A stretch of DNA of 64,000 bases from Ruminococcus sp. AM36-2AA (GCF_003461955.1 NZ_QTYB01000010.1:62001-126000); one strand, 5' to 3'. Counted from the first letter of the stretch, positions 9,079 to 18,095 are shown. Notes: generated by a model from the letters alone, not told the origin. Translations and numbers: made by a program.

Positions 9079-9438
9079 CTAATCTATTGCACGTACGCCC
9101 TCAACCATGATATTGATCTTCTCGATCTCCATTCCTGTAAAGGCCTCGACTTTATATTTTACATTGTTGACAAGATTGTCCGCAATAGTACTGATATTCA
9201 CGCCATATGCTACGATGACATGGAAATTCAGTCGGATCTTATTGTCATCAGTGATCTTAACACTGATACCATGTTTCAGACTGTCAATACGCAAAAGTTT
9301 AACCAGTCCATCCTTCATACTGATAGCTGCCATTCCAATGATACCAAAACACTCTACTGCCACACTGCCGGCATAAGTCGCAATGACATCCGTATCAATT
9401 ACGATCTGACCCAATCCGGAATCTATACGTCCATTCAT
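9079..9438 (-). CDS. Asp23/Gls24 family envelope stress protein (YloU-like)
   Basis: A 119-residue cytoplasmic protein of the Asp23/Gls24 family (DUF322). The core is IATYAGSVAVECFGIIGMA, and the last third contains VNISTIADNLVNNVKYKVEAFTG. Members associate with the membrane through partners and are linked to cell-envelope homeostasis. It is the first gene of the yloU-yloV-recG-like transcript, with a promoter just upstream and rpmB divergent, as in many Firmicutes. Confidence 0.93.
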   Translation of the reverse strand: MNGRIDSGLGQIVIDTDVIATYAGSVAVECFGIIGMAAISMKDGLVKLLRIDSLKHGISVKITDDNKIRLNFHVIVAYGVNISTIADNLVNNVKYKVEAFTGMEIEKINIMVEGVRAID

Positions 9439-9484
9439 ATGGTTACCTCCACTGTTTCATTTAAATTAAATTATATGTAAATCT

Positions 9485-9513
9485 ATTATAACCTTTTTTT
9501 AACAAGAACACAA
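9485..9513 (-). promoter_or_regulatory. Sigma-A promoter for the Asp23-DAK2-recG transcript
   Basis: On the minus strand TTGTGT and a perfect TATAAT are separated by 17 bases, about 50 bases before the Asp23-family start codon. Confidence 0.75.
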
Positions 9514-9608
9514 CGCTTAATTTCGCCATGATTTTCAGCATTCCTTCCAATATAGAAGTTCCGTAAGAAAACTCTTTGCAGAATTTTTGATAAATTTCCT
9601 TTTTTTGC

Positions 9609-9637
9609 TTGCAAAAGAGCAATTCATCTGTTAAAAT
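9609..9637 (+). promoter_or_regulatory. Sigma-A promoter for rpmB with extended -10
   Basis: TTGCAA and TAAAAT lie 17 bases apart, with TG at 9629-9630 forming an extended -10. The likely transcript start leaves a leader of only about 25 bases, containing AAAGGAGG. Confidence 0.75.
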
Positions 9638-9667
9638 GGTGACTGTTGATAAAAGGAGGTGCTATTC

Positions 9668-9856
9668 ATGGCTAAATGTGCAATCTGCGATAAAGGAGCT
9701 CATTTCGGAAACAATGTGAGTCATTCCCATAGAAGATCCAACAAAATGTGGAAATCTAACGTTAAATCCGTCAGAGTAAAAACAACTGCCGGCGGAGCAA
9801 AGAAAATGTATGTATGTACTTCTTGTTTAAGATCCGGAAAAGTTGAAAGAGCGTAA
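9668..9856 (+). CDS. rpmB: 50S ribosomal protein L28
   Basis: A 62-residue ribosomal protein. The start at 9668 (MAKCAICDKG) is preceded by AAAGGAGG at good spacing; an in-frame upstream ATG at 9659 lies inside the ribosome binding site and is rejected. Features are the zinc-ribbon-like CAIC ... CTSC cysteine pairs (C+ form) and NNVSHSHRRSNKMW, the L28 signature. Monocistronic, divergent from the Asp23-family operon. Confidence 0.98.
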   Translation: MAKCAICDKGAHFGNNVSHSHRRSNKMWKSNVKSVRVKTTAGGAKKMYVCTSCLRSGKVERA

Positions 9857-9868
9857 GTAATATCGTAT

Positions 9869-9897
9869 GCCCCCGTAAAATGCGGGGGCTGTTTTTT
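9869..9897 (+). terminator. rpmB terminator
   Basis: GC-rich stem GCCCCCG/CGGGGGC (9869-9875 with 9883-9889) followed by a T6 run: a classic intrinsic terminator 12 bases after the rpmB stop. Confidence 0.92.
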
Positions 9898-9917
9898 ATT
9901 TCTAAATATTATTATAA

Positions 9918-9956
9918 ATAAACGGAAAGCCTGCTAACCGCACACTTTCCGTTTAT
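9918..9956. terminator. Inverted repeat, likely terminator of the minus-strand small ORF/gerW unit
   Basis: Perfect 12-bp stem (9918-9929 with 9945-9956), followed on the minus strand by AT-rich sequence. The small ORF's stop codon lies inside the upstream arm. It faces the rpmB terminator. Confidence 0.6.
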
Positions 9957-10090
9957 CTGCAAAACATATGATATCCGCATAGCAGACATACCACTGCGAT
10001 CGAGATCACAATAAAATTCTCAGTGATAAGAATTCCAAGAACCATTCCTACTCCGATAAAGAACAACATAAAACCTGTTAGCTTTCCCAC
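9953..10090 (-). CDS. Small hydrophobic membrane protein (38-45 residues)
   Basis: A short minus-strand frame downstream of gerW. From the GTG at 10090 it encodes 45 residues; from the internal ATG at 10069, 38. It is almost entirely hydrophobic (LFFIGVGMVLGILITENF followed by a second hydrophobic stretch) and ends GYHMFCR. It fills the gap between gerW and a terminator-like repeat and has the profile of a one- or two-pass membrane peptide. Neither start has a strong ribosome binding site, so the N-terminus is uncertain. Function unknown; co-expression with the sporulation genes upstream is inference. Confidence 0.5.
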   Translation of the reverse strand: MGKLTGFMLFFIGVGMVLGILITENFIVISIAVVCLLCGYHMFCR

Positions 10091-10194
10091 TCCTGTCTGC
10101 TCATTTCTTTTTTGTTACAGTATATGCACAAAAGCAGGACAGAATACTTATCATCACAAAATCTTATACAGACTTCTTCACAGATAAGATATCC

Positions 10195-10566
10195 TTAATC
10201 TTCTTTCTCATCGGCGCTCTCATCTCCACCTGCACCTGGGACAAAACGATTCACAAAGTCGGGAACCATATCCAGAACTTTTGTCAATCCATCCTGATTC
10301 TTAACGTTTACAAGCTTGGTGGTTCCATTCTGGATCACAAGTACTGCACAAGGCGTCATCTTTCCGGCCAGACCGCCGCCACCGTTATTTTTTTTATCTC
10401 CTTCAAATGCTCCTGCACCTACACCAAAAGATACATCTACCAGGGGAAGAATGATCGTATCACCTACATGAATGGCATCCCCTACAACAGTTTTGGCCGA
10501 TACAAAGCCATCCATTCCTTTAAATAATGAATTCACGGTATCCTTGAAATTATTCTCTTTCTCCAT
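10195..10566 (-). CDS. gerW: GerW (YtfJ) family sporulation protein
   Basis: A 123-residue protein of the GerW/YtfJ family. The N-terminus has LFKGMDGFVSAKTVVGDAI, then PLVDVSFGVGAGAF, a Gly/Asn-rich linker (GGGGLAG) and the conserved VLVIQNGTTKLV. In Bacillus YtfJ localises to the inner spore membrane and is needed for L-alanine germination. The start overlaps the end of the DUF2953 gene by 17 bases, the conserved ytfI-ytfJ arrangement, indicating translational coupling. Confidence 0.92.
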   Translation of the reverse strand: MEKENNFKDTVNSLFKGMDGFVSAKTVVGDAIHVGDTIILPLVDVSFGVGAGAFEGDKKNNGGGGLAGKMTPCAVLVIQNGTTKLVNVKNQDGLTKVLDMVPDFVNRFVPGAGGDESADEKED

Positions 10567-11713
10567 GATTGACCTCCTTATGTCTCCATCGGTGGATGAC
10601 GTATTTGATATTTTTATTAAAATAAAGCTCTATTGCTATCTTTATAAGTACAACTCCATAAATCCGGCCTTTCAGAAAGATTTCGCCTTCCAGAATATTT
10701 TCACCATCAAAAAGCGGATTTACCATTATTTTATTTTTGTGGAAAGGAATTGTCATTCCCAGCAGCGCCAGTACCGTACCTGTGACAGCCGGATCCTCAC
10801 TTCCAAAAGTAATCTTTCCGGTGATTCTGGTTGGCAACACATGATGTATCAGTTTTTTTCCATCTTCCCATAAGAAAGAAATCGCAGCTCTGGTCCGTGG
10901 ATGGTCAATAAATTCCCTCCACCAGTTTATCTTATCACAGAATTTTCTGATTGTTAATGCGAATTTCTGGATTTTTTTAAGAATTCTGGATGGTACCCTC
11001 AGAGCATTTCGCACTACTGTCAAAAATTTTCCAAGTACTGATTTTATTCTGCCCGCTATTTTAAGAATTAAATCTTTTATTCTGTTTTTGTTTTTATTCT
11101 CTGTTTCTTTGTGCTCCGAAACTGAAGTATCTATTTCTTTCGATATCCCATCTTCCCGCCTGTAATCTCTTTCATCACATGCATCCGTCTGTTCCGGCAA
11201 AATTTCTGAAATTTTATCCTCCGGTTCTTTTTCCAACAGATCCGGCGTATATCTGTGCCCTTCAATCTCCTCCACTTCAACAGGAGTTGTGTCTTCTTTT
11301 ATAATAACGGAAGTTTCTTCTTTTTCTTCACTATTATATGATCTGGAATATTTTTCCTGTTCTGTCTGCTTCTTCTGAACAGAAGGATCTTTTTTGCTGG
11401 TATCAGTTTTTGTTTTTTTCTTCTTTCCGGAAAGTTTTTGTTTCAATCTGGATAGTGGAACTCCAAAAACACATATTTTTGTTTGAATTTTCCCTTCTTC
11501 CCAGAAAGCACGAGCCGAAATAATATGGAGCAGCCAGCTTACCTCGCCCGAGGCTCTTATTTCCCTGATTCCCTCCGTTCGCTTTTTTTCTGCACTTGCT
11601 CGGTATCTGACCGGGCAAAAAAGGATCAGGAGCAAAAGCAGAAGAACCAGTCCGATGAGTATCCCCAGAAGGATCAATATCCATTTTAGTATCAGCCATA
11701 ATATATGCAGCAT
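10550..11713 (-). CDS. DUF2953 domain protein (YtfI-like), membrane-anchored
   Basis: A 387-residue protein. One strong N-terminal transmembrane segment (about 4-35, Leu/Ile-rich) precedes a long charged region rich in Glu/Lys/Thr (about 100-210). The C-terminal DUF2953 domain has TGKITFGSEDPAVTGTVLALLG and FLKGRIYGVVL. Its position directly before gerW matches ytfI-ytfJ, so a sporulation role is likely. The charged region is much longer than in the Bacillus protein and shows no known domain. Confidence 0.85.
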   Translation of the reverse strand: MLHILWLILKWILILLGILIGLVLLLLLLILFCPVRYRASAEKKRTEGIREIRASGEVSWLLHIISARAFWEEGKIQTKICVFGVPLSRLKQKLSGKKKKTKTDTSKKDPSVQKKQTEQEKYSRSYNSEEKEETSVIIKEDTTPVEVEEIEGHRYTPDLLEKEPEDKISEILPEQTDACDERDYRREDGISKEIDTSVSEHKETENKNKNRIKDLILKIAGRIKSVLGKFLTVVRNALRVPSRILKKIQKFALTIRKFCDKINWWREFIDHPRTRAAISFLWEDGKKLIHHVLPTRITGKITFGSEDPAVTGTVLALLGMTIPFHKNKIMVNPLFDGENILEGEIFLKGRIYGVVLIKIAIELYFNKNIKYVIHRWRHKEVNHGERE

Positions 11714-11717
11714 TCAT

Positions 11718-12029
11718 TCACCTGTTTTTCAGATATTCTTTTATTTTAAAATCACCGGTTTCCGTATATACCTGTTCTATAATATCCTGTACCATCCGTA
11801 TCGCTCCATCTTTACCTTTAGCCATTCCGATGATCAACGGACAGATTGCTCTGGCACTGCGCTGTACCAGCATACTGGAGGGAAGAATCTCCAGTATATT
11901 CCCTGGATTATCTGACAGCGTAACAACATAAATATCCGGTACAAATTTCCCGGCAGTGATCCGTGCTCTTGCTCTGGTAGGATTCTTTATATCATCTCCA
12001 ATATAATAATCTTTCATCCATTTTAGCAC
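11718..12029 (-). CDS. Conserved hypothetical protein
   Basis: A 103-residue cytoplasmic protein with no transmembrane segment. I do not recognise the family with certainty. It has an N-terminal WMKDYYIGDD, a central basic patch (TRARARITAGKF) and an amphipathic C-terminal half. It lies four bases before the DUF2953 gene on the same strand, so it is probably the first gene of the DUF2953-gerW unit and may share the sporulation context. Confidence 0.7.
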   Translation of the reverse strand: MLKWMKDYYIGDDIKNPTRARARITAGKFVPDIYVVTLSDNPGNILEILPSSMLVQRSARAICPLIIGMAKGKDGAIRMVQDIIEQVYTETGDFKIKEYLKNR

Positions 12030-12058
12030 TTTACGACCACCTCCGCTTCTTTAATGTC

Positions 12059-12085
12059 AAACAGGGCTGCGTAAACACACAGCCC
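12059..12085 (-). terminator. Hairpin downstream of the Nudix gene
   Basis: An inverted repeat ACAGGGCTG / CAGCCCTGT separates the Nudix gene from the next unit. On the minus strand it is followed only by a weak T-run (TTTGACATT), so termination may be partial. Confidence 0.5.
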
Positions 12086-12096
12086 TGTCTTTGTTT

Positions 12097-12552
12097 TTAG
12101 AAATACTTCTGCTGTTTCGCCCAGACGCCCTCACTACGCATCTCCAGATACTCCTGATAAGCCTGCTCCACAATATGCTTCTCATTGGAAAAACGAAGAA
12201 GATGATAAATCTCGTGAAACTTGTAATATCCGGAATCTACAAAATATTCCTCGCGCTGGGGTTTGCTATGATAATTATCAGCTATCATGAGATACCAGTG
12301 TACCTCTTTCATTACCACATCCTCCGGAACTGTGAAATTATACTGGCTCTTACCAATGTATTTCACAATAGAAGCTCTGACACCTGCTTCTTCTTTCACT
12401 TCACGTAAAGCAGTCTGTTCAAAGGTCTCGCCTTCTTCTACAGTTCCTTTGGGAAGCACCCATCCTTCATAACGGTTCCTGTAGGATTTATACAATGCCA
12501 GGATCTTACCCCGATGAATTACCACACCGCCACAGCTTGTTGCTTCTATCAT
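12097..12552 (-). CDS. Nudix hydrolase
   Basis: A 151-residue Nudix protein. The Nudix box is GTVEEGETFEQTALREVKEEAGV (consensus GX5EX7REUXEEXGU), complete with the catalytic glutamates. It probably hydrolyses a nucleoside diphosphate linked to another moiety; the substrate cannot be read from sequence. The start is placed at 12552 because AGGAGG lies eight bases upstream; the frame extends 12 codons further without such a site. It stands alone between hairpins. Confidence 0.9.
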   Translation of the reverse strand: MIEATSCGGVVIHRGKILALYKSYRNRYEGWVLPKGTVEEGETFEQTALREVKEEAGVRASIVKYIGKSQYNFTVPEDVVMKEVHWYLMIADNYHSKPQREEYFVDSGYYKFHEIYHLLRFSNEKHIVEQAYQEYLEMRSEGVWAKQQKYF

Positions 12553-12660
12553 ATTGCAATCCTCCTGTAATGCGTGTGTCTTTTGCACTGATTACAGTAT
12601 ACCTCTTTTTCTTCATATAGGCAAGGGGCAAGAAGCAGATACTGTCTTAATTAACGAAAT

Positions 12661-14154
12661 TTAATCAAAATAATATGCATCAAATACATCTCCTGCAATG
12701 GGAACTGCTGCTTCACTTCCGGTTCCTCCGTTTTCGACGATCACCGCAATAGCAATATCCGGGTTATCTACATTCGAATAACCGATAAACCACGAATGAC
12801 TGGAACCATTTTCATCAAACTCCGCAGATCCGGTTTTTCCGGCTACCGTATATCCACGCCCGTTAAGCGCAGAAGCTGTACCGTTTTCAACTACATTTTT
12901 CATGAGTTTTCCAAGAATACCTGCTTCGTTACTGGTCATCAGGCGTTTATATTCCGTCTTTTCCGTTTCTTTTACAGTATCTCCGGAATTATTTACAATT
13001 TTGTCGATCATGGTCGGCTTCATCAGTACACCGTCATTGGCGATCGCACTTGTGATCAGCGCCATATGCATAGGAGACACCAGCGTATTTCCCTGTCCAA
13101 TAGAGGTCTGCATTACCAGCGCGTTTGCTGAATTTTTTTCCAGGGTAAAACGACTTGTTTTATAGGAGTTCAGAGGAAGAGCTTTGTTAAAAAGAAGATC
13201 CTCCGCGGTACTGCGCAAAGAACCGGCCCCGAGATTCAGCCCCATATCCGCAAACGCACAGTTACAGGAATGTGCAAATGCAGAATAAAAATCTTCCTGT
13301 CCATGTACTTCACCGTTATAACACTGAATGGTATGGTCATCTACTGTAATACTTCCCTGGCACAGATAAGAATATCCTTCCAGAGAGCCCTTTTGTCTGA
13401 AATAATCCAGGGCCGTAACAACTTTAAAAGTAGATCCCGGCGGATATGCACCATTTGTAGCACGGTTAAGAAGACTGCTGTTATTCTCATCATTGACAAG
13501 CGTATCCCAGTCCTGTGCAATGGTATTCGGATTAAAATCCGGTTTGCTTACCATGGCAAGGATTCTTCCTGTAGAAGGCTCTATGACAACTACCGCTCCT
13601 CTGCGGTCACCCAAAGAATTATATGCTGTTGTCTGAAGATCAGCATTCAGACTTGATATCACGGTATCTCCCTGATTCTTTTTGCCCAGAAACTCATTTT
13701 TCATCTGCTCCAGGAAAAAAGAATGGGAAGTCAGAAGCTGAAAATTCGCCTCTGATTCCAGTCCGCTTTTGCCGTTGGTATCATATCCTACCGCATGTGC
13801 AAAAATATTTGCAAATGGATAAGTTCTCTCTTCTGTTCCATCTTCATACACATTGGTCTGTGCCAGGACTTCTCCATCAGAAGACTGGATGCTTCCACGC
13901 ACTACCCTGTCTGAAAACGTATCCTGTCTGGTATTATACGGACTGTTGATAAAATCGTCACTTTTTATGGCATCAAAATAAATCAGATACCCGATCAGAC
14001 TGACAAAAATCAATATAAAGAACACCGATACAAAAGTAAACGGCCGGTTCTTTTTTCTACGGAGCCTGGCGATATCCCGTTCTCTCAGGCGTTGCTCTCT
14101 TTCCTCTTCTTTCAAACGTTTCTTTTCGCTGCGATTCAATTTCTTCGTCCTCAT
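12661..14154 (-). CDS. Penicillin-binding protein, transpeptidase (PbpA/PBP2-like)
   Basis: A 497-residue monofunctional class B-type transpeptidase that cross-links peptidoglycan. A basic cytoplasmic N-terminus (1-37) precedes one transmembrane helix (about 38-60), a dimerisation-like region (DRVVRGSIQSSDGEVLAQ) and the transpeptidase domain: STFK at 241-244 (Ser nucleophile), SCN at 296-298 and KTG at 440-442. The FtsW/RodA gene immediately upstream is its expected glycosyltransferase partner. The coding region overlaps that gene by 98 bases. The first ATG is used because no later Met precedes the helix; an internal TTG six codons in is an alternative start. Confidence 0.94.
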   Translation of the reverse strand: MRTKKLNRSEKKRLKEEEREQRLRERDIARLRRKKNRPFTFVSVFFILIFVSLIGYLIYFDAIKSDDFINSPYNTRQDTFSDRVVRGSIQSSDGEVLAQTNVYEDGTEERTYPFANIFAHAVGYDTNGKSGLESEANFQLLTSHSFFLEQMKNEFLGKKNQGDTVISSLNADLQTTAYNSLGDRRGAVVVIEPSTGRILAMVSKPDFNPNTIAQDWDTLVNDENNSSLLNRATNGAYPPGSTFKVVTALDYFRQKGSLEGYSYLCQGSITVDDHTIQCYNGEVHGQEDFYSAFAHSCNCAFADMGLNLGAGSLRSTAEDLLFNKALPLNSYKTSRFTLEKNSANALVMQTSIGQGNTLVSPMHMALITSAIANDGVLMKPTMIDKIVNNSGDTVKETEKTEYKRLMTSNEAGILGKLMKNVVENGTASALNGRGYTVAGKTGSAEFDENGSSHSWFIGYSNVDNPDIAIAVIVENGGTGSEAAVPIAGDVFDAYYFD

Positions 14155-15436
14155 CTTCCCTCAGAATATACAGTCCCTGAATGATTGCAAGCATCAGGAT
14201 GGTACACATGACAGAACTTCCTCCATAACTTACCAGCGGAAGTGTAACACCTGTCATCGGAATAAATTTGGTCGCACCGCCAATAGTCAGAAATACCTGA
14301 AACGCATATTCTGTTCCAAGTCCCAGTGCGATCAGTTTATAAAACGGATTTCGTATCTTCAGTGCAATCGTAACGATCATGAGAAAGAAACTGGTACATA
14401 CCAGGATCAGGCAGATGGCAAAAATGCCGCCCAGTTCTTCACAGATAGCGCTGAAGATAAAGTCATTTTTTACAACAGGAATTTTCTCCGGAGAGCCCTG
14501 GCAAAGCCCCATTCCAAACCAACCACCAGTTCCGATAGCAAACAATGACTGCACGATCTGATAGCCTTCATTCTGATAGACCGCCATCGGATCTCTCCAG
14601 GCGCTCACTCTCTGGCGTACATGTCCGAAAAGATGATAAGCTACCACTGCACCAACACATCCACCGCCAAGTCCCAGGAGCATATATCCAGGATTTCTGG
14701 TTGCCACATAGATCAGCACAAGATAGGTGACAAAAAAGATCACCGCACTTCCAAGATCTCTGGAAAGGACCAGAATTCCCACATGGATCACCGCTACGAT
14801 CGTTGCCATCACTACTTTACGAAAATCTACCTTTGTGCAGAGCAGCGATGCCATAAAAAATACAAATGTGATCTTGATCACCTCTGAAGGCTGGATTCCC
14901 ATCAGTGAAAGTTTTGCGCCATAACTTGTACTTGCCAGAACGAGAACCGCTGCCAGAAGAACAATACCGATCCCTGCATAAATCCATGTAAGATCCTTTA
15001 AAAATTTCATCTTACGGATCATTACAGGAATCACCAGTGATACCGCGCTTCCTGCCGCCACGATCAGAAGCTGTTTGGTTGCAGACGGAAGTGAAAGTCT
15101 ACAGAGCATGATAAAACCAACGCTCAGGAGCATACACATATTATTCAGAAGAAGCAGCGATGCTTCTTTATAGATGATCCTGTACAAAATCTGGATCGCC
15201 GCAAAAAAGATCATCATCTCAATATAAAACAAGATAACCTTAAAATCCATGCTCTTTAAATAAATCACAAGAAACGCTGTGAAATCAATAAAAAAGATCA
15301 TAGTCAGCTGCTGCTGGAGCAGCTCTTTTTTTTCTTCCTCATCCTGGCGCCACACCATATAAAAACAATGAAAGGTGTAGACGATCATCAGCGTGAGGAT
15401 CACATACTTGGATAACTCTGTAATTACATTAATCAT
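14057..15436 (-). CDS. FtsW/RodA/SpoVE family peptidoglycan polymerase
   Basis: A 459-residue multi-pass membrane protein of the SEDS family, which polymerises lipid II into glycan strands. There are about ten hydrophobic segments and a C-terminal PLVSYGGSSVMCTILM signature. The long charged C-terminal tail (residues ~425-459) is encoded by DNA that also encodes the start of the PBP in another frame. Which SEDS subfamily it is (division, elongation or sporulation) is not settled by sequence alone; neighbours zapA and PBP fit division or housekeeping wall synthesis. Confidence 0.92.
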   Translation of the reverse strand: MINVITELSKYVILTLMIVYTFHCFYMVWRQDEEEKKELLQQQLTMIFFIDFTAFLVIYLKSMDFKVILFYIEMMIFFAAIQILYRIIYKEASLLLLNNMCMLLSVGFIMLCRLSLPSATKQLLIVAAGSAVSLVIPVMIRKMKFLKDLTWIYAGIGIVLLAAVLVLASTSYGAKLSLMGIQPSEVIKITFVFFMASLLCTKVDFRKVVMATIVAVIHVGILVLSRDLGSAVIFFVTYLVLIYVATRNPGYMLLGLGGGCVGAVVAYHLFGHVRQRVSAWRDPMAVYQNEGYQIVQSLFAIGTGGWFGMGLCQGSPEKIPVVKNDFIFSAICEELGGIFAICLILVCTSFFLMIVTIALKIRNPFYKLIALGLGTEYAFQVFLTIGGATKFIPMTGVTLPLVSYGGSSVMCTILMLAIIQGLYILREDEDEEIESQRKETFERRGKRATPERTGYRQAP

Positions 15437-15442
15437 ACACTT

Positions 15443-17605
15443 TTACTCGGCTCCTCTTTTAAAATGGCCTTTTGTATATCTGCGTCCGGAAGGTTTCCCG
15501 TTTTTCTGATAAACGGACTGGAATTCTTTAAAGATTTCCCTCGCTTCCTCCGGCTTCTCAACAGTAAATGCCAGTCTTAAAGACTGAAGATTTAATTTTT
15601 CCACCCGTTCTCTCTCTCCGGGAAGCCCGTAAGGGATACTGTTATATATGATATTATAGCAGTATTTTGCTTTTTCCAGGCTGCTGCATTCCCATGGAGT
15701 ACAACAACATTTCACCGGAAATTCACTGTTATAGCGGTCTTTCAGATAGACAGTCTCGCATTTTCCGGTACATCCAAAAAGATTTTTTCTTACACACTGG
15801 GCCGACAGCATCAATGGGATATATCCATATAAAAGAAGTTCCGAAGAAGTATTATTCCTGTGCCGCAGCTCTCCTTCATTCAGTTCAAGCGGAACTGTGT
15901 TGCGAAGGACACCCTCTTTTTTCCAGAACTCTGTCGCCTCATCATTCCATGTATATAGAGAGGAATCCAGAACACATTTATCTCCGTATCCACACTTCTT
16001 CAATGCGGCATAAGATTCCAGATTTCTGACCAGGAATCCTTCCATTCCCTGTTCTATCCATTTTTTTGCTTCCTGCATCCATTTCTCCGGAATCTCTCCT
16101 CTCTGAATATGCGGGGTAGAAAGATAAAGTTCCCTTTCTGCTGCAAGTTTAGGTGAAAAATACTTCTTCATGGTATCAAACGGAAAATAAAAACCTGTAA
16201 TTCCCTTTTCCTTTAAAAGTGCTTCTGCAACATCTTCCTGTTCGCATGAGACATAAAAAGGAAGTGATCCACCAATCTGCCGCCGACAGATATCTGTTCG
16301 TTCCGCATGCTGTTTTTTTACCATTTCTCTACGATTCTGACTGAGTAATGTCTCCCGCAGCTGTTCAAGAGCCTCCCTGCGAACTTCATTAAGAACCTTT
16401 ACAGGAACAAAAACTTTCCCATTAATCTCAATATTCAGACTTTCCCACTGAAATTCCGTATTTCCCAGTTTTTCCATTTGCTGGCGGATCCGCTGTTCTT
16501 CCATAGGCTGATTTTTCGCAAACTGAACTTCCCCGCCCATAGCTGTTACTGTTTTATCTTCACAGGCTACTTCCAGTATAACAGGACTTTCAGGAGAAAG
16601 TATTAAATTCCCATGAATTTTTTCTTTTATTTTTCTGATCTCCGGCTGGATGTTTCCGGATTTCTTCTCATTGGCAAAAGCCATCATTTCCGGACCGCGA
16701 TACATATCATAATATCCAGTGCAGGAACCTCCTCTGCTGAAAAGATCCAGAAGATATTTCCGGTCTTCCTCCTGAACATGATATTCTTTTCCACTTAAAT
16801 AGAGGTCCAGATATTTTCTGTATACAGAAGTCACTCCCGCTGTATACCCTGGCTGTTTCATGCGGCCCTCAATTTTCAGTGACATTACGCCTGCCTCCAG
16901 AATATCCGGAAGAATATCAAGAGTACAGATATCTTTCAGACTCAACGCACAGAACTCTTTATCCCCTTTATATTTTCTGTGATCAAGAGTACCTTTATAC
17001 GGAAGTCTGCAAGGCTGGGCACATCGCCCACGATTTCCGCTCCTTCCACCGAAAATACTGCTCATCAGACATTGACCAGAATAGCTGTAACAAAGCGCTC
17101 CATGGATAAAAGTTTCAATTTCCAGCGGACTTGCTTTATGCATAGCGGAAAGCTCTTCCAGGGAAAGCTCTCTGGCCGGGACTACACGCGTTGCCCCTTT
17201 TTCTTCCAGAAATTTCATTCCTTCCGGTCCGGTTATTGTCATCTGGGTGCTTGCATGAATATCCAGGCCTGGGAAATTCCGACGGATAAACGAAAAAACA
17301 CCAAGATCCTGTACAATTACCGCATCAAGTCCTGCCTCATAATAAGGTGCCAGATATTCAAAAAGCTGTCCTTCCAGCTCTCTGTTTTTCAACAGAGTAT
17401 TCACTGTGAGATACAATTTCCGGTTATGGATATGTGCGGTTTCAATCGCCGCAATCAGTTCTTCCTGGGAAAAGTTCTGTGCATAAGCTCTCGCGCCAAA
17501 AGCCGGGCCCCCTACATATACCGCATCTGCTCCCGCTCCAATGGCGGCCTCAAAGCTCTCATAAGATCCTGCAGGTGAAAGCAGTTCTGTTATCATTTTT
17601 TTCAA
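15443..17605 (-). CDS. U32 family peptidase-like protein with DUF3656 region
   Basis: A 720-residue member of the U32 family. The N-terminal TIM-barrel-like part has ELLSPAGSYESFEAAI and the signature ETFIHGALCYSYSGQC. Four cysteines in this region (SGQC, GRCAQPC) and further cysteines near the C-terminus (GCTGKC, KCCCTPWEC) suggest an iron-sulphur cluster. Relatives with DUF3656 act in 23S rRNA hydroxylation (RlhA) in E. coli; protease activity is doubtful for this branch. The longest frame starts with TTG (17605); an ATG three codons later is equally possible. It lies between zapA and the FtsW-like gene, all minus strand. Confidence 0.9.
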   Translation of the reverse strand: MKKMITELLSPAGSYESFEAAIGAGADAVYVGGPAFGARAYAQNFSQEELIAAIETAHIHNRKLYLTVNTLLKNRELEGQLFEYLAPYYEAGLDAVIVQDLGVFSFIRRNFPGLDIHASTQMTITGPEGMKFLEEKGATRVVPARELSLEELSAMHKASPLEIETFIHGALCYSYSGQCLMSSIFGGRSGNRGRCAQPCRLPYKGTLDHRKYKGDKEFCALSLKDICTLDILPDILEAGVMSLKIEGRMKQPGYTAGVTSVYRKYLDLYLSGKEYHVQEEDRKYLLDLFSRGGSCTGYYDMYRGPEMMAFANEKKSGNIQPEIRKIKEKIHGNLILSPESPVILEVACEDKTVTAMGGEVQFAKNQPMEEQRIRQQMEKLGNTEFQWESLNIEINGKVFVPVKVLNEVRREALEQLRETLLSQNRREMVKKQHAERTDICRRQIGGSLPFYVSCEQEDVAEALLKEKGITGFYFPFDTMKKYFSPKLAAERELYLSTPHIQRGEIPEKWMQEAKKWIEQGMEGFLVRNLESYAALKKCGYGDKCVLDSSLYTWNDEATEFWKKEGVLRNTVPLELNEGELRHRNNTSSELLLYGYIPLMLSAQCVRKNLFGCTGKCETVYLKDRYNSEFPVKCCCTPWECSSLEKAKYCYNIIYNSIPYGLPGERERVEKLNLQSLRLAFTVEKPEEAREIFKEFQSVYQKNGKPSGRRYTKGHFKRGAE

Positions 17606-17687
17606 AGTATTTTCTCATCTCCTGTCTGTTAATCTGATCAAGCGGTTATAAAACAAAAGAGGATTACCGAAGCAATCCCCCCATCCT

Positions 17688-18095
17688 TTATTTAAGCAGT
17701 TCATCAAGTTCCTTCTCCAGTTCCTTCACCTTACCATCAAGAAGATTCTTCTGATCCTGAGCTTCCTGCTCGGCTTTCTTTGCCTCTTCAATCTGCATTT
17801 TCAGAGAAATCAGCTCATGCTTCAGATCGTACATTTCCTGATCCTTCTGCTGCAGATCCTGTTCAAAGATCTCTGCCTGCTTTTTCGCCTTAAAATAGTC
17901 ATCTGTAATATTCAGACTGAGCAGTGTATGCTTGGTCTCCATGGCCTGTCTGGAATATCCCGGCATCTGGCTCAGTTCACTGATCTTATTATTCATATAA
18001 GCTGCAACCTTCTGAAAGTACTCCTCAGATTCATATCCGCCCAGAGTAATGATCTTTCCATCGATAACAACCTGTGCTGTATTCTTTACCGCCAT
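17688..18095 (-). CDS. zapA: Cell division protein ZapA
   Basis: A 135-residue ZapA, which bundles FtsZ filaments at the division ring. The N-terminal domain has AQVVIDGKIITLGGYESEEYFQKVAAYMNNKI, close to the family consensus, followed by a long coiled coil (about 65-135, Glu/Gln/Lys-rich). It is the first gene of a unit that includes the U32 protein and the FtsW/PBP pair. Confidence 0.9.
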   Translation of the reverse strand: MAVKNTAQVVIDGKIITLGGYESEEYFQKVAAYMNNKISELSQMPGYSRQAMETKHTLLSLNITDDYFKAKKQAEIFEQDLQQKDQEMYDLKHELISLKMQIEEAKKAEQEAQDQKNLLDGKVKELEKELDELLK

